Below are positions 56,051 to 64,000 of a stretch of DNA of 64,000 bases, in pieces. The translations under genes and the position numbers were made by a program. The DNA is from Faecalibacterium prausnitzii (GTDB lineage Bacteria > Bacillota > Clostridia > Oscillospirales > Ruminococcaceae). The stretch lies in assembly GCF_019967995.1 (NCBI RefSeq), contig NZ_CP065377.1:1302001-1366000 (forward strand), given 5' to 3'. The notes beneath the pieces were generated by a model that saw only the letters and a program-made list of their open reading frames with translations, did not search any database and was not told the DNA's origin. The first letter of the stretch is position 1, and the number at the start of each line of letters is the position of its first letter.

Positions 56051-56821
56051 ATGAAGCCAAGGATCATCTTTTTTGACATTGACGGCACACTGGTGCCCCT
56101 GAAAGAGGGCATCCGCCCCAGAACGGTGGAAGCTCTGCAAAAACTGCGGCAGAACGGCATCAGGCTCTGCATTGCCACAGGCCGTACCCCCATGGAGATG
56201 CCGAAGTTCGAGGGGGTGACGTTTGATGCGCTCCTGACCTACAACGGCTCGTACTGTTTTACGCCGGAGCGCGATATTTTCAAGAACCTCATCCCAAAAG
56301 AGGACATTGTGACCCTCCGCCGGAATGCGGCTGCACTGGGGCGGCCCCTTGCACTGGCCACGGACAGCCGTCTGGTGGCCAACGGCACCGAACCAGACCT
56401 CGAAGAATATTTTGCCATCGGCGGGGTGAAGCTGGTCGTGGCCGACGACTTTGACGAGGTGGCGCAGGGCGAAGTCTTTCAGGTGCTGATGGGCGGCCGG
56501 GAGGAAGAGTATCCCGCCATCCTGAACGATGTCACCCATGCCAAGATCGCCGCCTGGTGGGACCGCGCAGTGGACATCATCCCGGCCAACGGCGGCAAGG
56601 GGGTCGCGGTGGAAAAGGTGCTGGAGTTTTACGGCATCGACAAGGCCGACAGCATGGCGTTTGGCGACGGCAACAACGACATCGAGATGTTCGGGGCCGT
56701 CGGCACCGGCGTTGCCATGGCCAATGCCTCTGACCGGCTGAAAGCCGTTGCCGCAGATACCTGCCGTGACGTAAAAGAGGACGGCGTTTACTGGTACTGT
56801 CTGGAACATGAACTGCTCTGA
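56051..56821 (+). CDS. HAD-superfamily (Cof-type) sugar phosphatase
   Basis: 256 residues. A Cof/YbiV-like type IIB HAD hydrolase. Motif I is FFDIDGTLVPL (Asp nucleophile and general acid), motif II is CIATGRTP, Lys in GGKGVAVEKVLEF, and motif IV is MAFGDGNNDIEMFGAVGTGVAMANA. It dephosphorylates sugar phosphates or related metabolites; substrate unknown. It is divergent from the fructose operon. ATG 56051 follows AAAAAGAGGAGCGATACG. Confidence 0.93.
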   Translation: MKPRIIFFDIDGTLVPLKEGIRPRTVEALQKLRQNGIRLCIATGRTPMEMPKFEGVTFDALLTYNGSYCFTPERDIFKNLIPKEDIVTLRRNAAALGRPLALATDSRLVANGTEPDLEEYFAIGGVKLVVADDFDEVAQGEVFQVLMGGREEEYPAILNDVTHAKIAAWWDRAVDIIPANGGKGVAVEKVLEFYGIDKADSMAFGDGNNDIEMFGAVGTGVAMANASDRLKAVAADTCRDVKEDGVYWYCLEHELL

Positions 56822-56827
56822 AAAGGC

Positions 56828-56855
56828 TTGCAAGATCGTTTGTTTATGGTACGAT
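56828..56855 (+). promoter_or_regulatory. promoter-like sequence after the HAD gene
   Basis: TTGCAA (56828-56833), 16-base spacer ending TATGG, TACGAT (56850-56855). It is followed only by a strong terminator at 56888, so it would make a short RNA of about 70 bases. Confidence 0.45.
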
Positions 56856-56887
56856 GAAAAAGAGGGGAGGACCATAAGGAACGTGGA

Positions 56888-56931
56888 ATAAAAAAGCGGA
56901 GGTGCTGCATCGCAGCACCTCCGCTTTTTTA
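56888..56931. terminator. bidirectional terminator
   Basis: AAAAAAGCGGAGGTGCTGC-ATC-GCAGCACCTCCGCTTTTTT, a very stable hairpin between the HAD gene region and the convergent nfnB. Confidence 0.9.
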
Positions 56932-56941
56932 TAGGACCGGT

Positions 56942-58336
56942 TTACTTATTCTGAATGTATTCATCGATGGCCTTGGCGGCAGCTTTGCCGGCACCCATGG
57001 CCTTGATGACGGTGGCGGCACCGGTCACGGCGTCGCCGCCGGCATACACGCCCTCACGGCTGGTCTTGCCCTCATCGCCTTCGGTGACGATGCAGCCGTG
57101 CTTGTTGGTCTCCAGACCGGGGGTGGTGGAGCGGATGAGCGGGTTGGGGCTGGTGCCCAGGCTCATGATGACGGTGTCCACATCCATGGTGAACTCGCTG
57201 CCCTTCTTCTCGATGGGGCGGCGGCGGCCGGACGCATCGGGCTCGCCCAGCTCCATCTCCACGCAGGTGATGGCCTTGACGAAGCCCTCGTCGTCGGAGA
57301 GGATTTCCACGGGGTTGCACAGGGTCTTGAAGATGATGCCCTCTTCCTCGGCGTGTTCGACCTCCTCCTTCCGGGCAGGCAGCTCAGCCATGCCGCGGCG
57401 GTAGACGATGTAGACGGTGTCGGCACCCAGGCGCAGGGCGCTGCGGGCGGCGTCCATGGCAACGTTGCCGCCGCCGACGACGGCGACCTTCTTGCCGGCG
57501 CGGATGGGGGTCTTGCTGGTGGGCAGATATGCCTTCATCAGGTTGGAGCGGGTCAGGAACTCGTTGGCGGAGTACACACCCTTCAGGCTCTCGCCGGGGA
57601 TGCCCATGAAGCGGGGCAGACCGGCACCGGAACCCACGAAGACAGCCTCATAGCCGTACTCGCCCATCAGCTCGTCGATGGTCAGGACTTTGCCGATGAC
57701 CATGTTGCACTCGAAGTCCACGCCCATCTTCTTCAGGCCGTCGATCTCCTGCTGGACGATGGCCTTGGGCAGACGGAACTCAGGGATGCCGTACATCAGC
57801 ACACCGCCTGCCACATGCAGGGCCTCGTACACAGTGACCTTATAGCCCAGCTTTGCCAGGTCGCCTGCGGCGGTCAGACCGGCAGGGCCTGCGCCGATGA
57901 TGGCGACCTTGTGACCGTTGGATTCGGGCACGATGGGAGCAGTGTGGACGTTCTCACGGTGCCAGTCGGCCACGAAGCGCTCCAGGCGGCCGATGCCCAC
58001 CGGCTCGTTCTTGATGCCGCGGGTGCACTTGCCCTCACACTGGCTCTCCTGCGGGCAGACACGGCCGCAGACGGCGGGCAGGGAAGAAGAGCGGTTGATG
58101 ACCTGATACGCGGCCTCAAAGTCGCCCTCGGCCACATGGCCGATGAATTCCGGAATGTCGATGCCGACCGGGCAGCCGGTCTGGCAGGGCTTGTTCTTGC
58201 AGTGCACACAGCGCTTTGCCTCGTTCACAGCCATCTCGGCGGTGTAGCCCAGCGCAACTTCCTCAAAGTTCTTGTTGCGGACGTTGGGGTCCTGGGTGGG
58301 CATGGGGCACTTTTTCGGGTCCATATTGAAAGCCAT
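56942..58336 (-). CDS. nfnB: NADPH-binding subunit of NfnAB transhydrogenase
   Basis: 464 residues. Glutamate-synthase-beta-like flavoprotein. The N-terminus has a two-cluster 4Fe-4S region (CVHCKNKPCQTGC and CGRVCPQESQCEGKC), then two Rossmann domains: FAD-binding KVAIIGAGPAGLTAAGDLA and NADPH-binding KVAVVGGGNVAMDAARSALR. With NfnA it reversibly couples NADH and reduced ferredoxin to NADP+ reduction by flavin-based electron bifurcation. The adjacent nfnA is the main reason for this name rather than gltD. ATG 58336 is 1 base after the nfnA stop. Confidence 0.93.
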   Translation of the reverse strand: MAFNMDPKKCPMPTQDPNVRNKNFEEVALGYTAEMAVNEAKRCVHCKNKPCQTGCPVGIDIPEFIGHVAEGDFEAAYQVINRSSSLPAVCGRVCPQESQCEGKCTRGIKNEPVGIGRLERFVADWHRENVHTAPIVPESNGHKVAIIGAGPAGLTAAGDLAKLGYKVTVYEALHVAGGVLMYGIPEFRLPKAIVQQEIDGLKKMGVDFECNMVIGKVLTIDELMGEYGYEAVFVGSGAGLPRFMGIPGESLKGVYSANEFLTRSNLMKAYLPTSKTPIRAGKKVAVVGGGNVAMDAARSALRLGADTVYIVYRRGMAELPARKEEVEHAEEEGIIFKTLCNPVEILSDDEGFVKAITCVEMELGEPDASGRRRPIEKKGSEFTMDVDTVIMSLGTSPNPLIRSTTPGLETNKHGCIVTEGDEGKTSREGVYAGGDAVTGAATVIKAMGAGKAAAKAIDEYIQNK

Positions 58337-58337
58337 C

Positions 58338-59183
58338 TTACTTTGCCTCCTCAGTCTTGAACAGATTGCAGGCCTTTTCGCGGGCCTTGGCCTCAAAGGG
58401 GCGGTACATGGTGCCGCGGGCCATGGCCTCGTCGAAATCCACCAGGTCGCCGTCAAAGTCGGGGCCGTCCACGCAGGCAAACTTGGTCTCGCCGCCCACG
58501 GTCAGGCGGCAGCCGCCGCACATGCCGGTGCCGTCGATCATGATGGGGTTCATGGAAACGATGCTCTTCAGGCCGTGCTTCTGGCAGGTCTTGACCACGA
58601 ATTTCATCATAATGAGCGGGCCGATGGTGATGACCAGGTCGTACTGGTTCCCGGCGGCCACCAGCTCGTCCAGCGCAGCGGTCACGACACCCTTGGTGCC
58701 GTAGCTGCCGTCGTCGGTCATGATGCGCAGCTCATCGCTGCAGGCCCGGAACTCGTCTTCGAGGATGAGCAGGTCCTTGCTGCGGAAGCCAACGACGCTG
58801 TGGACCACACAGCCCTGCTCGTGCAGCTCGCGGGCAATGGGCAGAGCGATGGCGCAGCCGACGCCGCCGCCCACGACACAGACCTTCTTCAGGCCCTCGG
58901 TCTCGGTGGCGCGGCCCAGCGGGCCGACGAAGTCGTGGACGCTGTCGCCTGCGTTCAGGCTGTTCAACTCCATGGTGGTGCCGCCGACGATCTGGAAGAT
59001 GATGTCCACGGTGCCCTTTTCGCGGTCGTAACCGGCCACGGTCAGGGGGATGCGCTCGCTGTCCTCGAACGGGCGCACAATGATGAACTGGCCCGGCTTT
59101 GCCTTTTTGGCAATGAGCGGGGCTTCAATGACCATCTTCGTCACGGTGGGGTTCAGCGCGACTTTTTCTGTGATCTTGTACAT
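58338..59183 (-). CDS. nfnA: ferredoxin/NAD-binding subunit of NfnAB transhydrogenase
   Basis: 281 residues. Resembles dihydroorotate dehydrogenase electron-transfer subunit: a ferredoxin-reductase-like FAD domain (PGQFIIVRP, RIPLTVAGYD), an NAD domain (VCVVGGGVGCAIALPIARELH) and a C-terminal 2Fe-2S site. There the first expected Cys is Asp: IDGTGMCGGC, then C at FACVDGP. The Asp-plus-three-Cys site is a known NfnA feature. ATG 59183 has AAAAAGGAGCTAACGCA upstream. Confidence 0.93.
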   Translation of the reverse strand: MYKITEKVALNPTVTKMVIEAPLIAKKAKPGQFIIVRPFEDSERIPLTVAGYDREKGTVDIIFQIVGGTTMELNSLNAGDSVHDFVGPLGRATETEGLKKVCVVGGGVGCAIALPIARELHEQGCVVHSVVGFRSKDLLILEDEFRACSDELRIMTDDGSYGTKGVVTAALDELVAAGNQYDLVITIGPLIMMKFVVKTCQKHGLKSIVSMNPIMIDGTGMCGGCRLTVGGETKFACVDGPDFDGDLVDFDEAMARGTMYRPFEAKAREKACNLFKTEEAK

Positions 59184-59282
59184 TGCGTTAGCTCCTTTTT
59201 CTGGCAGAATCTCGGCATGAAAATACGCCTGCCCACCCGCACGGCGGTGCAGACGCAGAAACATGCAGCATTTGACAACTCT

Positions 59283-59311
59283 ATTATAACCTCATTGATA
59301 AGGGAATGCAA
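59283..59311 (-). promoter_or_regulatory. promoter for nfnAB
   Basis: Minus-strand TTGCAT (59311-59306), 17-base spacer, TATAAT (59288-59283). Confidence 0.75.
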
Positions 59312-59446
59312 TTGAATTTTGCTTGTGTCTGCCCCGGCACAGGTGAAGAATGGGCAAAGCCCCGGCCCCCGCGCAGCCATTGTGAAAAAACTTTTCGCGC
59401 TGATGGGCTGTTTTTGCAAAAATTGAGCTTTTTTGAAAATTTATGG

Positions 59447-59475
59447 TTGACAAAGCCCCCGCCGTGCGGTATAAT
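59447..59475 (+). promoter_or_regulatory. promoter of the tRNA cluster
   Basis: TTGACA (59447-59452), 17-base spacer, TATAAT (59470-59475): a perfect sigma-A consensus, as expected for a strong stable-RNA operon. Confidence 0.92.
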
Positions 59476-59521
59476 AACCAACGTCGCCGGGAACAAAACC
59501 CCGGCACGACACATGAAATGT

Positions 59522-59597
59522 GCGGCCGTAGCTCATCTGGTAGAGCGCCACCTTGCCAAGGTGGAGGTAGCGAGTTCGAGCCTCGTCGGCCGCTCCA
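59522..59597 (+). tRNA. tRNA-Gly (anticodon GCC)
   Basis: Acceptor GCGGCCG pairs with CGGCCGC; discriminator T, CCA encoded. The anticodon loop is CTTGCCAAG. Identical to the copy at 59871. Confidence 0.96.
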
Positions 59598-59604
59598 TTT
59601 ATGT

Positions 59605-59680
59605 GGAAGTTTAGCTCAGCTGGGAGAGCATCTGCCTTACAAGCAGAGGGTCAGCGGTTCGAGCCCGTTAACTTCCACCA
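59605..59680 (+). tRNA. tRNA-Val (anticodon TAC)
   Basis: Acceptor GGAAGTT pairs with AACTTCC; discriminator A, CCA encoded. Anticodon loop CCTTACAAG. Confidence 0.95.
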
Positions 59681-59683
59681 TGT

Positions 59684-59757
59684 GGCCCGGTAGCTCAGTT
59701 GGTTAGAGCACCAGCCTGTCACGCTGGGGGTCGTCGGTTCGAGCCCGATCCGGGTCG
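59684..59757 (+). tRNA. tRNA-Asp (anticodon GTC)
   Basis: Acceptor GGCCCGG pairs with CCGGGTC (one G-T pair); discriminator G. CCA is not encoded. Anticodon loop CCTGTCACG. Confidence 0.95.
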
Positions 59758-59764
59758 CTTTTAT

Positions 59765-59840
59765 GCCTCTGTAGCTCAGTCGGTAGAGCAGGGGACTGAA
59801 AATCCCCGTGTCATTGGTTCGATTCCGATCGGAGGCACCA
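59765..59840 (+). tRNA. tRNA-Phe (anticodon GAA)
   Basis: Acceptor GCCTCTG pairs with CGGAGGC (one T-G pair); discriminator A, CCA encoded. Anticodon loop ACTGAAAAT. It is the likely ligand of the pheST T-box. Confidence 0.95.
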
Positions 59841-59870
59841 AAAACCGGCACACGCGAGTGTGCCGCATCT

Positions 59871-59946
59871 GCGGCCGTAGCTCATCTGGTAGAGCGCCAC
59901 CTTGCCAAGGTGGAGGTAGCGAGTTCGAGCCTCGTCGGCCGCTCCA
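59871..59946 (+). tRNA. tRNA-Gly (anticodon GCC), second copy
   Basis: Same sequence as 59522-59597. A small hairpin (CCGGCACAC...GTGTGCCG, 59845-59865) separates it from tRNA-Phe and may be a processing site. Confidence 0.96.
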
Positions 59947-59950
59947 GACG

Positions 59951-59988
59951 AAAAGCCACTGCATCAAATGTGATGCGGTGGCTTTTTT
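59951..59988 (+). terminator. tRNA cluster terminator
   Basis: AAAAGCCACTGCATCA pairs with TGATGCGGTGGCTTTTTT. Confidence 0.9.
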
Positions 59989-60041
59989 CGCACAGTCGTC
60001 CAAATTGGTTCGGAATCGGAAAAGGAGGGGAAACTGCACCT

Positions 60042-61823
60042 ATGATCTTTGGCAAGTATATCAACCGCTACTATCTCAGGCACGCCCCGGCGCTGCTGCT
60101 GGGGCTTGCAGCGCTGCTGACGGTGGACTACATCCAGCTGCTCATCCCGCAGCTGTACCGCCTGGTCATCAACGGCATGAACCTGGGGCAGGTGGTGGTG
60201 GGTGGCGAGACGCTGGCCTTCACCAAAGAGGTGCTGCTGCAGCACATCTGCCGGCCCATGATCTGGATCGTGGTCCTGATGGTCATCGGGCGCTTTTTGT
60301 GGCGCGTCTGCTTCTTCGGCTCGGCCGTGCGGGTCACGGCAGACCTGCGCGAGCGGATGTTCGACCACAGCCGCAAGCTCTCGCAGCAGTATTATCAGGT
60401 GAACAAGGTCGGCAACCTGATGAGCCTTTATACCAACGACCTCGACACCATCCAGGAGTGCTTCGGCGACGGTGTGCTGATGTTCTTTGACGCGCTGACG
60501 CTGGGCCTGCTGGCTCTGTATAAGATGTGGCGGATGGACGTCCGGCTGACGATGCTCGCCCTCATCCCGGCCCTTATCATGTTCGTCATCGGTACGCTGA
60601 TGAGCCAGGTGATGACCCGGCGCTGGGAGGAACGCCAGCAGGCCTTCTCGGATCTCTCCGACTTTGCACAGGAGAACTTCTCCGGCATCGCAGTCATCAA
60701 GGCTTTCGTCAAGGAGCTGAAAGAGCTGCTGGCCTTCCGGAAGCTAAACAAGGAGAACGAGGAGATCAACGTCACTTACACCAAGATCGCCACCCTGCTG
60801 GAAGTCCTCGTGACCCTCTTCGTCGAGTCGGTCATCTGCATCATCCTGGGCTACGGCGGCTATCTGGTCTACTGCGGCCGGTTCAATGCAGGCCAGCTCG
60901 TGGAGTACATCGGCTACTTCGAAGCCATCGTCTGGCCCATCATGGCCGTGTCCATGCTCATCGAGAAGACCTCCCGCGGTAAGGCGTCCCTCAACCGGAT
61001 CACCGAGCTGCTGGATGCTCCCATCGACGTGGCCGACCGCCCCGGTGTGTCCGACCTGAAGGACCCGAAGGGCGCCATCGAGTTCCGGGACCTGACCTTC
61101 CGCTACCCAGACGGCGAGTTCGACGTGCTCAAGAACATTTCCTTCAAAATTGAACCCGGCGAGAGCGTGGGCATCGTGGGCAAGACCGGTGCGGGCAAGA
61201 CCGCGCTGGTGGACTTGCTGCTCCGCACCTACAATGTGCCGGACGGCACCCTCTTCGTGGATGGGCAGGATGTGAACCGCGTGTCTATCCACTCGATGCG
61301 CAATGCCTGCGCCTATGTGCCGCAGGAGAACTTCCTCTTCTCAGACACCATCGCCCACAACATCGCATTCGGCGTGGATGACGCCACCCAGGAGGACATC
61401 GAGCGGGCCGCCAGCCTGGCCGATGTGCGGGACAACATCGTGGACTTCAAGGACGGCTACGAGACCGTCCTCGGCGAACGCGGCGTCACCGTTTCCGGCG
61501 GGCAGAAGCAGCGCATCTCCATTGCGCGCGCCCTGCTGAAGGATGCGCCCATCCTCATTCTGGACGACTCCGTCTCGGCGGTGGATACCCGGACGGAGAA
61601 GATCATTCTGGACAACCTGAAGGCCAGCCGGGCAGGGAAGACCACCCTGCTCATTGCCCACCGCATTTCCACGGTGGAGCGGCTGGATAAGATCATCTTC
61701 CTCGAAGACGGCTGCGTCGAGGCCGTTGGCCCCCACGACGCACTCTATGCCTCCTGCGGGGAATACCGCCGCATGGTCGATCTGCAGCGGCTGGAAGACG
61801 AAACGGGAGGTGACGAGGCATGA
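60042..61823 (+). CDS. ABC exporter half-transporter, first subunit
   Basis: 593 residues. Six membrane segments (type IV ABC exporter fold) then a nucleotide-binding domain. Walker A is GKTGAGKTALV, the signature is VSGGQKQRISIARAL, Walker B ILILDDSVSAVD and the H-loop IAHRIST. The residue after Walker B is Asp rather than Glu (DDSVSA), so this half has a degenerate catalytic site. That is typical of the weaker half in heterodimeric exporters. It probably pairs with the next gene, whose start overlaps by 4 bases. ATG 60042 follows GGAAAAGGAGGGG. Confidence 0.93.
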   Translation: MIFGKYINRYYLRHAPALLLGLAALLTVDYIQLLIPQLYRLVINGMNLGQVVVGGETLAFTKEVLLQHICRPMIWIVVLMVIGRFLWRVCFFGSAVRVTADLRERMFDHSRKLSQQYYQVNKVGNLMSLYTNDLDTIQECFGDGVLMFFDALTLGLLALYKMWRMDVRLTMLALIPALIMFVIGTLMSQVMTRRWEERQQAFSDLSDFAQENFSGIAVIKAFVKELKELLAFRKLNKENEEINVTYTKIATLLEVLVTLFVESVICIILGYGGYLVYCGRFNAGQLVEYIGYFEAIVWPIMAVSMLIEKTSRGKASLNRITELLDAPIDVADRPGVSDLKDPKGAIEFRDLTFRYPDGEFDVLKNISFKIEPGESVGIVGKTGAGKTALVDLLLRTYNVPDGTLFVDGQDVNRVSIHSMRNACAYVPQENFLFSDTIAHNIAFGVDDATQEDIERAASLADVRDNIVDFKDGYETVLGERGVTVSGGQKQRISIARALLKDAPILILDDSVSAVDTRTEKIILDNLKASRAGKTTLLIAHRISTVERLDKIIFLEDGCVEAVGPHDALYASCGEYRRMVDLQRLEDETGGDEA

Positions 61824-63700
61824 GCTGGAATCCGCTTTTGCTGGTGGGCGCGGTCATCGGCGTCATCACCGCGCTGCTCATCGCTGCCTATGTCGGCGTG
61901 AAGGATAAGAAGACCTCCATGGGCTTCGAGCGCAACATGGACGACGGTGAGATCCTGCGCCGCCTGGCCGGGTATGCCCGGCCCTATCTGGGCCGGTTCG
62001 TCCTCGTGGGCTTTCTGATGCTCTTCTCCATCGCCTACGACATCGTTTCGCCCCTTATCGTCGGCTCCATCGAAGAACTGGTCGTCGGCGAGTTTGAGCT
62101 GAACGCCCTCTTTGCGGGAGTGGCCGTGTATGCGGGCGTGCTGGTCTTTTCCATGGCCAGCACCTATTTGCAGGCCGTGATCTTGCAGCGGGTGGGCCAG
62201 CGCATCATTTCCGACCTGCGCGAGGACCTCTTCACCCACATCGAGTCCCTCTCCCATGAGCAGCTGAACGAGATCCCCGTGGGCAAGCTGGTCACTCGTG
62301 TGACCAACGACACCAACGCCATCTCCATGATGTTCACCAACCTGCTGGTGCAGCTGACCAAGAACTGCTTCGTCATCCTGGGCATCCTCACCGCGATGAT
62401 CTGCCTGAACTACGAGCTGACCCTGATGGTACTCTGCTTTGTGCCTTTCATCGTCATCTTCACGGTCATCTTCCGCAAATTCTCCCGCCGGGCCAACCGC
62501 AAGCTCAAGGACGCCACCACCGACATCAACACCTATCTGTCCGAGAACCTGTCCGGCATCAAGGTGACGCAGATCTTTGGCCGGGAGGACGAGAAGATGG
62601 AGACCTTCCGGAAAAAGAGCGAGACTCTTGCCAGAGCCAATCAGGAGCAGATCTTTGTCTTCAGCGTGTTCCGCCCGCTGGTCTACATGCTCTACATCGG
62701 CTCCATCCTCTGCCTGTTCTATCTGGGCGGCATGGGCCACCTGAACAATGTCAGCTTTCTGGGGCAGACCCTTTCCGGCGGAACGGTCGTTGCCTTTTAT
62801 ATGTACATCTCCAAGTTCTTCACCCCCATCCAGAATCTGGCCGAGCAGTTCAACTGGCTGCAGTCGGCGCTGGCCTCGTCGGAGAAGGTCTTCTCCATCA
62901 TGGACTTGCAGCCGAAGATGGTGGATGCCCCCGATGCCATCGAGCTGGACGAGGTGAAGGGCGAGATCGAGTTCCGCGACGTCTGGTTCAGATATGTCCC
63001 CGGCGAGTGGGTGCTGCAGGGCGTCTCCTTTCACGTTGACCCCCGCGAGACGGTGGCTTTTGTTGGCTCTACCGGCTCCGGAAAAAGCACGATCCTGTCC
63101 CTCATCTGCCGCAACTACGAGTTCCAGAAGGGTGAGATCTTGATCGACGGCATCGACATCCGCAAGATCAAAATTTCCTCGCTGCGCCGCCACTTCGGCC
63201 AGATGCTGCAAGATGTGTTCCTCTTCTCCGGCACCATCCGCAGCAACATCGTCCTGCGGGAAGAGGGCATTTCGGACGACGAGATCCTGGAGGTCTGCCG
63301 CTACGTCAACGCCGACAAGTTCATCGCAAAGCTCGACCACGGCCTGGACGAGGAAGTCCGCGAGCGCGGCAACAACTTCTCGGCCGGTCAGCGCCAGCTG
63401 CTCAGCTTTGCCCGCACCATCATCCACAAGCCCAGCGTGATGATCCTGGACGAGGCCACCGCCAACATCGACACCGAGACCGAGCTGCTCATCCAGGACT
63501 CGCTGGAAAAGATGCGCACCGTCGGCACCATGCTCATCGTGGCGCACCGCCTGTCCACCATCCAGCATGCGGACAACATCATCGTCCTCTCCCACGGCAA
63601 GATTCTGGAGCAGGGCACCCATCAGCAGCTTCTGGCCAACCACGGTCGGTACTATCAGCTCTATACGCTGCAGTACCACAAAGAGCAGCTGAGCCAGTGA
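61820..63700 (+). CDS. ABC exporter half-transporter, second subunit
   Basis: 626 residues. An extra N-terminal hydrophobic segment (residues about 5-26) precedes the six-helix exporter domain. Walker A is GSTGSGKSTILSL, the signature appears as FSAGQRQLLSFART (S-A-G-Q in place of S-G-G-Q), Walker B is VMILDEATANID with catalytic Glu, and the H-loop VAHRLST. This half supplies the complete Glu. With the upstream subunit it forms a heterodimeric multidrug or peptide exporter. The ATGA overlap couples translation. Confidence 0.93.
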   Translation: MSWNPLLLVGAVIGVITALLIAAYVGVKDKKTSMGFERNMDDGEILRRLAGYARPYLGRFVLVGFLMLFSIAYDIVSPLIVGSIEELVVGEFELNALFAGVAVYAGVLVFSMASTYLQAVILQRVGQRIISDLREDLFTHIESLSHEQLNEIPVGKLVTRVTNDTNAISMMFTNLLVQLTKNCFVILGILTAMICLNYELTLMVLCFVPFIVIFTVIFRKFSRRANRKLKDATTDINTYLSENLSGIKVTQIFGREDEKMETFRKKSETLARANQEQIFVFSVFRPLVYMLYIGSILCLFYLGGMGHLNNVSFLGQTLSGGTVVAFYMYISKFFTPIQNLAEQFNWLQSALASSEKVFSIMDLQPKMVDAPDAIELDEVKGEIEFRDVWFRYVPGEWVLQGVSFHVDPRETVAFVGSTGSGKSTILSLICRNYEFQKGEILIDGIDIRKIKISSLRRHFGQMLQDVFLFSGTIRSNIVLREEGISDDEILEVCRYVNADKFIAKLDHGLDEEVRERGNNFSAGQRQLLSFARTIIHKPSVMILDEATANIDTETELLIQDSLEKMRTVGTMLIVAHRLSTIQHADNIIVLSHGKILEQGTHQQLLANHGRYYQLYTLQYHKEQLSQ

Positions 63701-63737
63701 CCACCGCCCCTGCCCGGCAGAGGCTCTGAACAAAACA

Positions 63738-63782
63738 GGAACCCCCTCTTCTGCGTTTTCGGCAGAAGAGGGGGTTCGTTTC
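63738..63782. terminator. terminator after the ABC exporter operon
   Basis: AACCCCCTCTTCTGC pairs with GCAGAAGAGGGGGTT, with a short T-rich tail (CGTTTC). It also lies at the end of the convergent HD-GYP gene. Confidence 0.75.
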
Positions 63783-64000
63783 ATTGCAGCAGAGTTTTCA
63801 TTGCTTCGACACACACCGGGTCGAACTCCGTCCCGGCGCGGGCGGTGAGTGTCGCGGCGATCTCGGCGTCCGTCTCGTCCCAGCGGCGGTGGCGGTCGGT
63901 GAAGTCCGCCACGGCAAGGATGCGGGCCAGCAGGGGAATCTCCTCGCCCCGCAGGCCGGTGCAGTAGCCGGTGCCGTCGTACCACTCCCGGTGGAAGCGT
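63781..64000 (-). CDS. HD-GYP domain protein, C-terminal fragment (cut by window end)
   Basis: The last 72 residues of a gene that continues beyond the window. It reads HREWYDGTGYCTGLRGEEIPLLARILAVADF, the second half of an HD-GYP domain: the GYP is GYC here, in the pattern H-x-E-x-(W/Y)-DG-x-GY. Such domains hydrolyse c-di-GMP, though Pro-to-Cys leaves activity uncertain. The stop is TGA at 63783-63781. It is the third c-di-GMP-type protein in the window. Confidence 0.75.
   Translation of the reverse strand, partial: RFHREWYDGTGYCTGLRGEEIPLLARILAVADFTDRHRRWDETDAEIAATLTARAGTEFDPVCVEAMKTLLQ

Larger units (their letters stand above)
59184..59521. other. divergent intergenic region (nfnA / tRNA cluster)
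   Basis: 338 bases. Two strong promoters are seen (separate entries): one for nfnAB on the minus strand and a perfect consensus one for the tRNAs. The rest holds nothing I recognise. Confidence 0.6.

Noticed and set aside
59443..60039. Short open frames on both strands across the tRNA cluster
   Set aside because: They are translations of tRNA sequences, a common annotation artefact.

Overview
The window is a 64 kb piece of a Firmicutes chromosome, almost certainly Faecalibacterium (F. prausnitzii group). The partial 16S gene reads like Faecalibacterium. The GC-rich protein genes, large SRP RNA next to dnaX, T-box before pheST, type III glutamine synthetase, NfnAB and many short interspersed hairpin repeats all fit a strictly anaerobic gut Ruminococcaceae/Oscillospiraceae genome. 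No phage, insertion sequence with a transposase, CRISPR array or integrase was seen.

Layout. 1-4795: rRNA operon (16S partial, 23S, 5S) with no spacer tRNA. 4818-9631: small accessory genes (GrpB-like protein, MATE pump with a hairpin in its leader, lipoprotein, phosphodiesterase, a membrane protein with an autoregulated XRE repressor, a metal-binding HMA protein). 9652-15107: a nuclease-helicase fusion with a P-loop ATPase, a type 4 uracil-DNA glycosylase, and pta. 15261-19493: an information-processing block (SRP RNA, dnaX, ybaB, recR, smpB, tmRNA). 19666-26314: flavodiiron protein, an MFS pump with a possible leader peptide, and T-box-controlled pheST. 26383-31069: PsiE-like membrane protein, PstS-like lipoprotein, a large lipoprotein, and a divergent lectin-domain protein with a histone-H1-like tail followed by a folded repeat element. 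31072-37198: a glutamine/nitrogen block (pyrG, ANTAR regulator, glnA, glnN). 37269-42690: RNA methyltransferases, CYTH protein, DUF1846 and DUF1275 proteins. 42730-49830: a cyclic-di-GMP signalling cluster (GGDEF-EAL receptor, solute-binding lipoprotein and HPt protein, divergent from a GGDEF-REC-HD-GYP protein). 49948-51996: a MarR regulator / old-yellow-enzyme-like reductase / flavodoxin operon matching the bilirubin reductase operon bilQRS. 52074-55685: fructose PTS operon. 56051-59183: HAD phosphatase and the NfnAB transhydrogenase. 59522-59946: five tRNAs. 60042-63700: heterodimeric ABC exporter. 63781-64000: the end of an HD-GYP gene.

How parts work together. bilQRS would reduce bilirubin to urobilinogen with electrons passed through flavins and an Fe-S cluster, under a MarR repressor whose likely operator overlaps the promoter. 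The glutamine block holds two glutamine synthetases, a glutamine-consuming CTP synthase and an RNA-binding ANTAR protein with a degenerate receiver domain. A hairpin with an ANTAR-type hexaloop sits in the glnN leader, which suggests a local antitermination circuit. The c-di-GMP cluster has synthesis and degradation domains, an HPt protein and a receiver domain, which suggests a small phosphorelay tied to an extracellular ligand.

Start codons were chosen from Shine-Dalgarno spacing read by eye. Promoters and terminators are visual calls. Family names are recalled from knowledge of the families; no database search was possible.
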